From positions 289,949-353,948 of the forward strand of contig NZ_BMMP01000003.1 in the NCBI RefSeq assembly GCF_014645895.1: DNA of 64,000 nucleotides, in the 5' to 3' direction. This stretch comes from Streptomyces daqingensis (lineage in GTDB: Bacteria > Actinomycetota > Actinomycetes > Streptomycetales > Streptomycetaceae). The translations under genes were made by a program, and so were the position numbers. Shown one piece after another: positions 55,660-63,901 of the stretch. The notes beneath the pieces were generated by a model that was not told the DNA's origin, searched no databases, and saw only the letters and a list, made by a program, of their open reading frames with translations. Numbering within the stretch: the first letter of the stretch is position 1; the number at the start of each line of letters is the position of its first letter.

Positions 55660-57603
55660 TCAGTTCAGGCGCACCATGGGCGCGTTGACGGTGACGGTCT
55701 GACCGCCCTTGACCTCGGTGCGGGTGTCGCCGGACACGGTCACCCGGCCGCCCTTGACCTCCATGGCGCCGCCGGTCGTGAGCTTGACGCCGCCGCTGCC
55801 GCCGTCGACGTCCACGCCGCCGCGCGAGGTCAACTTCACGGAGCTCCCCGAGAGTTCGAGAGCGCCGTCCCCCGCGTCGAGAGCGACTCCGTTCCCTGCC
55901 TCGATCGACACCTTCTCCTTCGCGTCGATCTGGACGGTTCCGTCGCTGTGCAGGACGATCGTCGTGCCCTTGCGGTCCAGAGCGAGCTTCAGCTTGCCGT
56001 CGCCCGTCACCAGCCGCACGCCCTGCGCACCGTTGGCGGCGTCCAGGACCTCCAGCTTGTTGCCGCTCTTGGAGCCGAACGCCCGCTTGTTGACCTTGCC
56101 GGTGGTCGGGTCGACGGACTCGCCGTCCTCGTTCCCGGAACCGCCTCCCGCGCCGCCGGGGCCCCCGGCAGCCGTCACACCGCCGCCACCGGCACCGCCT
56201 CCGGCGCCCGCTCCTCCACCTCCTCCGGGCTTGTCCTGCCCGTTGTAGAGCGCCGCCAGGACGAACGGCCGGTCCAGGAAGCCCTGTTCGAAGCCGACCA
56301 GCACCTCGTCGTCCACCTCCGGGATGAACGCCTCGCCCCCGCCCGTGCCGCCCGCCTGCGCCGTACGGGCCCAGTCGCTCGCGTACTCGTCGGACAGCCA
56401 CGGGAAGCGGACCTTGACCCTGCCGAGGCCCTCCGGGTCCTTGGTGTCGGTGACCGTGCCGTTCACCAGCCCCGTGCAGCGTGCACCGCCCGCTGCTCCC
56501 CGCCCGTCGTTGCCGGTCAGGCCGAACAGCGTCCGCTCCTGCTGGCCGGAGACCGTCACCCACGTCTCGTAGCCGCGCCGGGAGTCGAAGACGTGCCGGG
56601 AGGAGGTGACGGTGTAGCGGCCCTCGAAGGGCGCGCCGACACCCGCCAGCGTGACCGCTCCGCCCGCCCGCACCTGCGGATTACCCCGGATGACGGCCTC
56701 CAGCTCGGCGAAGGACCCGGCGATGCGCTCCGCGACGGCCTTCGCCGCCTGGTCCACCTCGGCCTGCGTGCCGTACGCGGCGTCGCTGACGACGAAGCCG
56801 GCCTCACCGAACGGTTCGGTGACCTGCGCGGCGGTCACGCCCAGTTCCAGCGTGCCCGTCTTGCCCGCGGGCGCCCGCCCCACCAGTGCCTGCTTGGCCT
56901 TCACGTCCCAGCCCCGCACCTCGACGGTGGAGACCTGCTCCGCCGCGGACACCGCCGCCCGGCAGCGCAGCAGGTTGTCGCCCATCTCCAGCACGAGTGG
57001 TTCGCGGGCGGCCCGCGCCGAGACGCCCGGCGCACCGGCCGCCTCGGCGGGCTTCGTGATGTGCACCTGCCCGTCGGCGACGTGCATCTGCGCACCCGCC
57101 TCCTCGGCGAGAGCACGCAGGAACTCCCAGTCGGAGATGTTGGGTTGGGCCACGTGCTCGCGTACAGGCCCGGCGACGTCGACCTTGCCGGGCCTCAACC
57201 CCGCACGCTGCGCGACGCGGGCGCAGATGTCGGAGAGCGTCATGTTCTGGTAGCTGGCGACCTGGCGGCCGCGGAAGAGGCGGTACGACTCGTCCAGGCC
57301 GCGCACCACCGTGAACGTCCCGGTGTCGTCGATCTCCAGCTCCAAGGCGGTGACGGTGCCCGTCAGCAGCGGTTGAGTGGACGTGCTCCCCGCCCTGGCC
57401 AGCAGCCGCACCGGCGTACCCACCTTGACGCCCGCCTTCTCCAGCAGCGTCCGGCTCGGATCGCGGAAGCGGAGCACGAACAGGTCGGGCAGCGTGCGGC
57501 TGTCGTCGACGTACCCCTCGACGAGGGTGTTCGCCAACGCGGGCTGCAGCGCGCGCCCTTCGAACTCCACCACCACCGACTTCGCGACGCTCTGTCCGGC
57601 CAT
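55660..57603 (-). CDS. VgrG-like spike protein
   Basis: A 647-residue spike protein. The N-terminal gp27-like hub (~1-375) has FVLRFRDPSRTLLEKAGVKV and NMTLSDICARVAQRAGLRPG. A gp5-like OB fold is at ~378-455 (NGTVTDTKDPEGLGRVKVRF). A 30-residue run almost purely of glycine and alanine (~459-490) then separates it from a C-terminal beta-helix with short repeats (DGTVQIDAKEKVSIEAGNGV). It lies in the CIS operon, after the LysM/tube-cap gene and before PAAR. Confidence 0.9.
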   Translation of the reverse strand: MAGQSVAKSVVVEFEGRALQPALANTLVEGYVDDSRTLPDLFVLRFRDPSRTLLEKAGVKVGTPVRLLARAGSTSTQPLLTGTVTALELEIDDTGTFTVVRGLDESYRLFRGRQVASYQNMTLSDICARVAQRAGLRPGKVDVAGPVREHVAQPNISDWEFLRALAEEAGAQMHVADGQVHITKPAEAAGAPGVSARAAREPLVLEMGDNLLRCRAAVSAAEQVSTVEVRGWDVKAKQALVGRAPAGKTGTLELGVTAAQVTEPFGEAGFVVSDAAYGTQAEVDQAAKAVAERIAGSFAELEAVIRGNPQVRAGGAVTLAGVGAPFEGRYTVTSSRHVFDSRRGYETWVTVSGQQERTLFGLTGNDGRGAAGGARCTGLVNGTVTDTKDPEGLGRVKVRFPWLSDEYASDWARTAQAGGTGGGEAFIPEVDDEVLVGFEQGFLDRPFVLAALYNGQDKPGGGGGAGAGGGAGGGGVTAAGGPGGAGGGSGNEDGESVDPTTGKVNKRAFGSKSGNKLEVLDAANGAQGVRLVTGDGKLKLALDRKGTTIVLHSDGTVQIDAKEKVSIEAGNGVALDAGDGALELSGSSVKLTSRGGVDVDGGSGGVKLTTGGAMEVKGGRVTVSGDTRTEVKGGQTVTVNAPMVRLN

Positions 57604-57612
57604 GACCCCGCC

Positions 57613-58515
57613 TCACCTCCCCGCGGTGCCGGTGCCGAGGGCCGCGCCGGAGTACCGCGGAGGGACACCCGAGGGCAGGGCGGGGTTCCCCGGACGTCCC
57701 GGCAGGGCTTCCCGGCCGGCCTCCCGGAGCGGCTGCGGACCGTGCGGCGCGGACTGGAGGCGGTCCAGCTCGTCCAGAGCCGGCAGCAGCAACTCCCGTC
57801 CACCGGCCAGGCGCATCGGATCGTCGATGCCGTTGGCCTCGGCGATCACGCGCCACGCCGTCGGATCGCCGTACTCCTGCCAGGCCAGGTGCGGAAGCGT
57901 GTCGCCCGTCTGCACCCGGTGTACCCGACGGGCGTGGAGGGAGCCCGACGTGGGGTTCTGGCCGGGCGTCTCACCGGTGATCTCCTCCATCGTCACCTGG
58001 CACACCGCCCGGATCGGCACCCCGGACGTGGTGAACAGCGTGTACTTCACCTGCACTTGGCTGACGTAACCGGGGAAGCCGGTGAGACCGCCCCAGTGGA
58101 AGACGACCCACGGAGGTGACGAACGCTGCTGCTGCCGCGTCTCGCTCGTCGGCACGCAGCAGGCGAAGAGCTGCTCCACCGACTTCACGACGCTGCTGTC
58201 CTGCGTGTCGCTCGCGTCGAAGAACATCTCCACCGTGAGCTTGCTGGGCTGCGGCCCCTGGTACTCCGGCGGGCCGGCGCTCTTCGCCCCCTTTGCCGGG
58301 CTGCGCTTCCACGCCGCCGCCTTGGTCAGGCTCAACTCCTTCGGATTGAACTGGAAGTCGATGCGCCCGCACGGACCGCCCGGCGTGAGGCTGCCCCCGG
58401 GCGGCGGCGTACGCAGCTCCAGGTACGCGTGCTCCAACTTCGGCCTGCCGCCTGCCGCCCGGGCGGCGGCACCGCCACCCGAAGCGGCGGCGCTGAACGC
58501 GACCGGCGTGCTCAT
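57613..58515 (-). CDS. CIS tube-initiator/LysM protein (gp53-like)
   Basis: A 300-residue protein. The N-terminal part has the family motif IDFQFNPKELSLTKAAAWKR found in CIS tube-associated proteins. Residues ~196-247 are a LysM domain (HRVQTGDTLPHLAWQEYGDP), and the tail is Pro/Gly-rich. In Afp/PVC-type particles the equivalent joins the inner tube to the baseplate. Its stop is 9 bases before the VgrG gene. Confidence 0.85.
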   Translation of the reverse strand: MSTPVAFSAAASGGGAAARAAGGRPKLEHAYLELRTPPPGGSLTPGGPCGRIDFQFNPKELSLTKAAAWKRSPAKGAKSAGPPEYQGPQPSKLTVEMFFDASDTQDSSVVKSVEQLFACCVPTSETRQQQRSSPPWVVFHWGGLTGFPGYVSQVQVKYTLFTTSGVPIRAVCQVTMEEITGETPGQNPTSGSLHARRVHRVQTGDTLPHLAWQEYGDPTAWRVIAEANGIDDPMRLAGGRELLLPALDELDRLQSAPHGPQPLREAGREALPGRPGNPALPSGVPPRYSGAALGTGTAGR

Positions 58516-58518
58516 CGC

Positions 58519-58950
58519 TCAACCCTCCATCACGAAGCCGTGGTGGGCGATCTCGATCGTCTCGACGGCCACCTTCGGCTGCTCCGCGTTGAGCACGGGC
58601 CCGGTCCAGCGCACCGGCACCACCTCCAACAGCCCCCACCGGGCGACGGGTTGACCGTCACCCGTACGCGCCTCGATGTGCGCCGTCTTGCGGCTGAAGC
58701 CCGTCGTCATCGACGCGAACCAGCGGGCCACCTTCTCCGTGTCGCGCGTAAGGGGCCGCGACAACTTCACGTTGGGGTACTTCAGCCGCGTGGGAAGCTG
58801 CCAGATGTGGTGGTTGTTGCCGCCCTCCTCGCGCGGCTCCAGCACCACCTCGGCGCCAAGGCCCTGGCAGCTGTTGAACGAACCGAGCTCGATGTCGTCG
58901 ATGGTGACGACGAAGCAGACGCTGACCGCGGGATCGTCGGTGGCCGGCAT
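58519..58950 (-). CDS. CIS inner tube protein, second copy
   Basis: A 143-residue gp19-like tube protein. The beginning CFVVTIDDIELGSFNSCQGL and the later PTRLKYPNVKLSRPLTRDTE are family hallmarks, with WGLLEVVPVRWTGP near the end. It is a divergent paralogue of the tube protein at 61494-61937 and probably forms the first ring of the tube above the baseplate. GAGAGGAG lies upstream of the ATG. Its stop is followed at 3 bases by the LysM protein gene. Confidence 0.9.
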   Translation of the reverse strand: MPATDDPAVSVCFVVTIDDIELGSFNSCQGLGAEVVLEPREEGGNNHHIWQLPTRLKYPNVKLSRPLTRDTEKVARWFASMTTGFSRKTAHIEARTGDGQPVARWGLLEVVPVRWTGPVLNAEQPKVAVETIEIAHHGFVMEG

Positions 58951-58987
58951 GCCCAGCTCCTCTCTCCCGGCTCGTCCCGGGCTCGGT

Positions 58988-59048
58988 GTCGGTCAGTCGG
59001 TAAGTCGGTTGGTGCGGTGGGGTGTTCGGTTGTCGGTCGGGCGTCGGT
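58988..59048. repeat. GTCGGT direct-repeat tract
   Basis: Five GTCGGT copies (58988, 58996, 59004, 59032, 59043), the first three spaced exactly 8 bases apart, lie in the 114-base gap between the disordered-protein gene and the second tube gene. Two GTGCCGTGTG copies follow (59051 and 59068), the second inside the end of the disordered-protein gene. Confidence 0.6.
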
Positions 59049-59064
59049 CCGTGCCGTGTGCCGT

Positions 59065-60849
59065 TCAGTGCCGTGTGTTGATGAGGAAGCCCGCCCGCTC
59101 ACGGTCCAGTCGCAACTCCGCCTTGAGCATGCGGCTCAGCGGGGCGAACAGCGCCCTGACCAGCTCGTCCGTCACCTTCGGTGCGCCACCCGGTCCGCCC
59201 GGCGACCCTGGGGGGCCGTGAGCGTCCGGTCGGCCGGGCTGAGCGGCGGGGCCGTGGCCCTCGTCGGACACCGGCTCCGGCTCGGGCTCCGGTTCCGGGG
59301 GCGGGTCGACGGGGTCGTCGGGGACGTGCGGCGGGGGCGGCGGTTCGGCTGCCGTGTCCGTGGCGGGAGCGTCCGAGTCGGCGTCCCGCTGGACGGTCGG
59401 GGAGCGGAAGACGACGGAGCCGTCCGCCATGCGCTGCGCCACACCGGCAGCTACGGCCACGGCACCGGCGTCGGGGGGTGGTACGGAGGCGCCGCGCGGC
59501 TCGCGCAACGGCGCGCTGACGGGGGTGCGTTGGGCCAGGCGCTGGACCGGAGGCTTCGGGGTGGTGACGGGGCCGACGACGGGAGCGTGCGCGGCGGCAG
59601 CGCCCGGGGCCTCAGGCTGGGCCGTGACGGTTCGCTGTACGGGCGTGACCCCGCTCGGCGCATCACCACCGGCCGGGACGAACGGGCTCGCTGTCCGGGC
59701 GCTGCCAGTGGTGTGGGTTTCGGGTTCGCTCCACCGGACGGGGACGGCCGGAGGGGTGTCGTTCAGCGGAGCCGACGGGGCGTAGCCGGTCGGAGTCTCC
59801 GACGGGACCTCTGCCCCCGAGAACAACTGGACGGAGCGCTGGGCGACAAGCGGCGCGACCTGCTCGGGACTTCGAGTCGGCAGGCTGGGCAGGGGCGTAC
59901 CGTCCTCGGCCGCCCGCTGAAGGGGAACGGGGTCGTACGTCGCGGCAGGCGCCGGGGCCGGTCCCTGCGACGCCGGGCTCTCTCCCGTCTCCGCGGAGGT
60001 CTCCTCCGTCCGGGAGACCGTCGTCAGCGGGTCGTCACCGAGCAGCGGCCGGGGCGTCGTGCCGGTGTCCTCGGCGTCGGACGGTAAGGACTGCGAACCC
60101 GCCTGTGCTGTCGGCTGGTTGAGAGGCGCGACCGGCTGAGGGGTATGGGCTGCCGCGGCCCTCTGTGCGGTAGGCGGCAGGCTGTGCAGGGGCTCGCCGA
60201 GGCCCAGCCCGCGGGACCTGGGAACTCCGGACGGGGGAGTGTCGGTGGGGCCCTCGTCGGTGGCCGCGGCGGTCGTCGGGGCAGCCGTCACGGGTGGGAC
60301 CGAGCGCTGTACGGGAGCGGAAGCGGAGGTCGACGTGTCGACAGAGCTAGCGCTCGCACTGGCCGTGGCGCTCGGACGTGGAGCGACCGTCAGCTGCGGC
60401 AGCTCCCGCAGCGAGGTCTGCAGCGGGCGGGCGGACGCCAACGACGTCTCGACAGCGGTTCTTTGGATCGGCACGGGGCTGGTGGCGCCGCTGCCGTGGG
60501 CGCTCCGAGAGGCGAACTCCGGGACGCCCGGCTCCTCTTCGGCGTCGCGGCTGACGGTGAACGCGCTGGTGAGCCCGTGACCGAGCCCGGAAGGCGCCTC
60601 CGGACTGACGAGATGGCCGAGCGGCTTCTGGAAGGTGGTGTCCTGCCAGGCACTCAGCGAGCCGCGAAAGCCCACCGGGTCGGTGAGGAGGCCGGGAGCC
60701 GTCAACGCACGCTGCACTGGTGGCAGTTCACCCCATGCGGGAACGCTCGGCGCAGATGCCGGCGGCTGCGTCTCCGCGCGCGCGGACGGCGCGCCGGCCG
60801 GTGTCTCCGCACCGTCTCGGCGGCCGGTCAGCCAGGACAGCAGTCCCAT
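59065..60849 (-). CDS. Long disordered CIS-cluster protein with repeated QR motifs, function unknown
   Basis: A 594-residue protein, mostly Pro/Ala/Ser/Thr-rich and probably disordered. A short hydrophobic N-terminus (MGLLSWLTGRR) and a helical C-terminus (~560-594, VTDELVRALFAPLSRMLKAE) are the only ordered-looking parts. Eleven copies of a small motif, mostly [P/T/V/L][V/I/L/A]QR (PVQRA, PIQRT, PLQRA, PVQRL and variants), are scattered between them. No domain family is recognised. It sits in the middle of the CIS operon, between the DUF6760-like gene and the second tube gene, so it is likely a structural or cargo-adaptor component. An in-frame GTG at 60870 is an alternative start. Confidence 0.75.
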   Translation of the reverse strand: MGLLSWLTGRRDGAETPAGAPSARAETQPPASAPSVPAWGELPPVQRALTAPGLLTDPVGFRGSLSAWQDTTFQKPLGHLVSPEAPSGLGHGLTSAFTVSRDAEEEPGVPEFASRSAHGSGATSPVPIQRTAVETSLASARPLQTSLRELPQLTVAPRPSATASASASSVDTSTSASAPVQRSVPPVTAAPTTAAATDEGPTDTPPSGVPRSRGLGLGEPLHSLPPTAQRAAAAHTPQPVAPLNQPTAQAGSQSLPSDAEDTGTTPRPLLGDDPLTTVSRTEETSAETGESPASQGPAPAPAATYDPVPLQRAAEDGTPLPSLPTRSPEQVAPLVAQRSVQLFSGAEVPSETPTGYAPSAPLNDTPPAVPVRWSEPETHTTGSARTASPFVPAGGDAPSGVTPVQRTVTAQPEAPGAAAAHAPVVGPVTTPKPPVQRLAQRTPVSAPLREPRGASVPPPDAGAVAVAAGVAQRMADGSVVFRSPTVQRDADSDAPATDTAAEPPPPPHVPDDPVDPPPEPEPEPEPVSDEGHGPAAQPGRPDAHGPPGSPGGPGGAPKVTDELVRALFAPLSRMLKAELRLDRERAGFLINTRH

Positions 60850-60895
60850 CGCTTTCTCGTTCCCCCTCACTCTCGCTCGTCTCGCGTCGTCGCCG

Positions 60896-61036
60896 TCAGC
60901 CGCCCAGCCGGGCGATCTGCTCCACGTACCGCAGGCGGTCGGCGTGCTCCAGATCGAGGATCTGGTCGAGCGACCAGTGGAAGTGGTAAGCGACGTACGC
61001 GACTTCCTCGTGGATGCGGTCGGCCGCGTACGTCAC
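60896..61036 (-). CDS. Small DUF6760-like CIS protein
   Basis: A 46-residue protein, VTYAADRIHEEVAYVAYHFH followed by WSLDQILDLEHADRLRYVEQ. This small family accompanies contractile injection systems and the Trp/His-rich helix is its hallmark; its function is unknown. The start GTG overlaps the stop of the preceding tail-assembly-type gene by GTGA. A longer frame starting at 61090 was rejected because it lies inside that gene. Confidence 0.75.
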   Translation of the reverse strand: MTYAADRIHEEVAYVAYHFHWSLDQILDLEHADRLRYVEQIARLGG

Positions 61037-61494
61037 GATTCCCCCAGGCGACCACCGCCGGCGAGGTCCACCGCGAAGCTCTCCTGGCACGACGGGCAGG
61101 TCACGGCGGCCCGCGAGTGGCCCTCGGCGTTGATACGGCGGTAGAAGTCCTGCAGAAAGGCCAAGTCGGAGGCGAACAGGTCCTCCACGATGCCCGGATG
61201 GACGTCCTCGACGGTGCCCAGCCGCACCAGCACACGCGAGATCAGCACCACCGACAGGTACGCCGAGTTCTCCCGCACCCGGTCGTCCCGCAGCGGGATC
61301 AACTCGTCCCGGGCGGTGGCCAGTCGCATCACGCCCGTACGGTGCACGGTGCCCGACTCGTCGACGTACCCGCGCGGCAGCTCGAAGGGGAACTCCGTGC
61401 GCAGCGCTTCCGGACGCGGCGACGGCGAGCCGCCGGCAGCCGGTTCAGGGGAGTCGGTCCGGGACGGCGCGACCGCGGTGTTCGTACGCCGCAT
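61033..61494 (-). CDS. CIS tail-assembly-type protein with CPxC motif
   Basis: A 153-residue protein. After ~35 Pro/Ser/Arg-rich residues the core begins LRTEFPFELPRGYVDESGTV, with LATARDELIPLRDDRVRENS, and ends with a CPSCQESF pair of cysteines. The position right after the tube gene and the length fit phage tail-assembly chaperone-like genes. It overlaps the tube gene stop by one base (TGATG) and the next gene by four. Confidence 0.7.
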   Translation of the reverse strand: MRRTNTAVAPSRTDSPEPAAGGSPSPRPEALRTEFPFELPRGYVDESGTVHRTGVMRLATARDELIPLRDDRVRENSAYLSVVLISRVLVRLGTVEDVHPGIVEDLFASDLAFLQDFYRRINAEGHSRAAVTCPSCQESFAVDLAGGGRLGES

Positions 61495-61937
61495 CAGTCG
61501 ACTTCCATGTTCTCGTACGTGATCACGAGCTTCTCCGTGAGCACTGAGGTGTCGCCCGCCTTGAGAGTGCTGATCTCAAGGGACTTGGGCCATGCGTTGA
61601 TGAGCTTGTAGCGCTTGATCGGCACGCCCTCGTAGTCGTAGACGATGATGGCCCCGTGGCGCCGGGCGCTCTGCATCCGCCCGAACCGCGAGTCCTTGAT
61701 CCATCGTTCGAAGCTGTTGTCCTCCGTCAGACCGCGGGTGAGCGTGACCTCGCCGGCCTTGGGACGCCCGGGCAGCTTCTTGATCGCGTACTTGCCGTCC
61801 GTGCTGTTCTGCTTCAGCTCGATGACGTCCTGCTCCATCTTCAGACCACTGACCTCGGTGATCTGCCGGATGAGCACGGCGTCCAGTTCGAGTCCGAAGG
61901 AATGCCCGACCGAACTGTCGAGATCGGGGAGTGGCAT
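61494..61937 (-). CDS. CIS main inner tube protein (gp19-like)
   Basis: A 147-residue tube protein that should stack as hexamers inside the sheath. PLPDLDSSVGHSFGLELDAV, VSGLKMEQDVIELKQNSTDG and TLTRGLTEDNSFERWIKDSR follow the conserved tube pattern. The ATG at 61937 has AAGGAGG upstream and was preferred over an in-frame start at 61964. It is the first gene after the sheath gene, separated by 154 bases. Confidence 0.92.
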   Translation of the reverse strand: MPLPDLDSSVGHSFGLELDAVLIRQITEVSGLKMEQDVIELKQNSTDGKYAIKKLPGRPKAGEVTLTRGLTEDNSFERWIKDSRFGRMQSARRHGAIIVYDYEGVPIKRYKLINAWPKSLEISTLKAGDTSVLTEKLVITYENMEVD

Positions 61938-62091
61938 GCCGGCCTCCTTGCCTGCGTCGCTCACGTCGTTGCTGGTGGCGGGATCAGTGGTGCTGTCCGG
62001 CCTCGGCTGTCAGTCCTCGGCGCCGGTCAACGGCTGTCGCTGTGCCCCGACTTGGACGCGGTGGTCCCTCGTCCGGCCACTCGTCGTCGGG

Positions 62092-63630
62092 TCACTCGTC
62101 CACGGCGCCGGAACCGCCGGAGAGCTGCGCGAGCCGGAACACCACGAACTCCGCCGGCTTCACCGGGGCGACGCCCACTTCGCAGACGACCTGGCCGTTG
62201 TCGATGCTCTCCGGCGGGTTCGTCTCGTTGTCGCACCGCACGTAGAAGGCGTCGTCGGGAGTGAGGCCGAACAGGGCGCCCTTGCGCCACTCGTTGACGA
62301 GGAACGCCGACACCGTCCGCCGCACCCGCGCCCACAACGCGTCGTCGTTGGGCTCGAAGACGACCCACTGCGTGCCCTCGAGGATCGACTCCTCCAGGTA
62401 GTTGAAGAGCCTCCGCACGTTCAGGTACCGCCACGCCGGGTCGCTGGAGAGGGTCCGGGCGCCCCAGATGCGGATGCCGCGACCGGGGAACGCCCGTATG
62501 CAGTTCAGGCCGATCGGGTTGAGCAAGTCGTGCTCGCCCTTGGTCAGTTGGGTCTGCAGTGCGACGGCGCCGCGCAGCACCTCGTTGGCCGGGGCCTTGT
62601 GCACGCCGCGCGTCTCGTCGTTGCGCGCCCACACACCGGCGATGTGGCCGCTCGGCGGGATGAGGGTGTTGCGTCCGGCACCGGCGTCGAACACCTTGAT
62701 CCACGGGTAGTACATCGTCGCGTACTTGGAGTCGAAGCCGGTGCGTTCCATGCGCCACGTGCGCGCCTGCTGCGGGCTCAGACCGGGCGGGGTGTCGAGG
62801 ATCGCGACGCGGTCGCCCATCGCCTCGCAGTGCGTGATGATCCCCTGCTGGACGGAGATCACCGTCTCCAGATTCAGCACACCGCGCTCGTAGGCGCTCA
62901 TCAGGTCCGGCGCGGCGACCATCGTCACGTCGTCGACGGCCTCCAGCCCGCCGAGGCCCGTGCGCTGGTCGGGGTCGCCCACGTAGGAGTCCGTCGACAG
63001 GTCGTCGGGAGCGGACGCCCCGCCGGCCCCCACGACCGGCGGGGCAGCCAGGGTCACCGACTGCGCCTCCGGGCGCGCCGGTGCGGCGCCCTTGCCGGGC
63101 TCCTCCAGCGAGATCAGCGACGACTGGGCCTTCACCTTCGTCGCGACGTTTTCCTTGCTGCGCTTTGCCGTGACGGAGGGGTACGTCTCCTCGACGCGCC
63201 CGTCCCGCTTCACGACGAGGGTGAAGACGTCCCGCGGCGGGTCCTCCTCGTCCGGGTCGGTCACCTCGACGGTGATCTCACCCGTCACGCCGGGGAGCGT
63301 CCGTACGACATACGGGCCCAACTGCGCCTGGGCGCCGGCAGGAAGCTCCTTGCCTGCCTCCTGGTCGGTGCCGCCGATGCGTACGACGTAGCAGATGCCG
63401 CCGCCGTTGGCGAAGAAACCGTGCACGGACGTGGCGAGGTACGTCCCCTCGACGAAATCGCCGAACACCGTGGTGAACTGCGTCCAGTTGGTGATGAGCG
63501 TGGGCTCGTTCAGCGGGCCCTTCTGCGCGAAACCGATGAATGCGGCGACCGACGTCCCCACACCTTGGATCGGGCGGGAGCCGGACTCCACCTCTTCGAC
63601 ATAGACGCCCGGCGACAGGTACGACGGCAT
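62092..63630 (-). CDS. CIS contractile sheath protein
   Basis: A 512-residue sheath subunit. The N-terminus MPSYLSPGVYVEEVESGSRP and the insertion FIGFAQKGPLNEPTLITNW are classic for the phage-tail-sheath family. The C-terminal third has RGIRIWGARTLSSDPAWRYL and LNVRRLFNYLEESILEGTQW, the interlocking sheath core. It contracts to drive the tube through membranes. Only one sheath gene is present. AAGGAGGAG precedes the ATG at 63630; the open frame reaches 63942 but the ribosome site fixes the start. It is the first gene of the minus-strand CIS operon in the window. Confidence 0.95.
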   Translation of the reverse strand: MPSYLSPGVYVEEVESGSRPIQGVGTSVAAFIGFAQKGPLNEPTLITNWTQFTTVFGDFVEGTYLATSVHGFFANGGGICYVVRIGGTDQEAGKELPAGAQAQLGPYVVRTLPGVTGEITVEVTDPDEEDPPRDVFTLVVKRDGRVEETYPSVTAKRSKENVATKVKAQSSLISLEEPGKGAAPARPEAQSVTLAAPPVVGAGGASAPDDLSTDSYVGDPDQRTGLGGLEAVDDVTMVAAPDLMSAYERGVLNLETVISVQQGIITHCEAMGDRVAILDTPPGLSPQQARTWRMERTGFDSKYATMYYPWIKVFDAGAGRNTLIPPSGHIAGVWARNDETRGVHKAPANEVLRGAVALQTQLTKGEHDLLNPIGLNCIRAFPGRGIRIWGARTLSSDPAWRYLNVRRLFNYLEESILEGTQWVVFEPNDDALWARVRRTVSAFLVNEWRKGALFGLTPDDAFYVRCDNETNPPESIDNGQVVCEVGVAPVKPAEFVVFRLAQLSGGSGAVDE

Positions 63631-63901
63631 GCCACGCTCCTCCTTGACCTGGACCTCGAAGTCCTGACCTTGGTCGGGAAACGCAGGCGATTCTTCTTCT
63701 TGCCCTGGATCATCTGAAAGGGCTTTCGGCCGCCCCCGCGTACAAGACCGCGTGCCCGAAGGTGCAGCGGGCGGTGCCTTGTTGCCGTGACGCGCGCTTG
63801 AGCTGAGTGCCCCTGCCGGTGGCGATGCTGGCGGCCATGTCCGGGTGTATCGGTCGGGGGCGTACGGGTCACGGGGTCGGCGGTGCCGGCCGGGTGGCGC
63901 G

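Noticed and set aside
51869..58119. Two very long plus-strand frames (1015 and 855 codons) opposite the CIS genes
   Set aside because: They run against the recognised baseplate, VgrG and tube genes. Their translations show no motif and are compositionally biased.
61645..63717. 690-codon plus-strand frame opposite sheath and tube genes
   Set aside because: Sheath and tube are unmistakable on the other strand. This frame is a codon-bias shadow.
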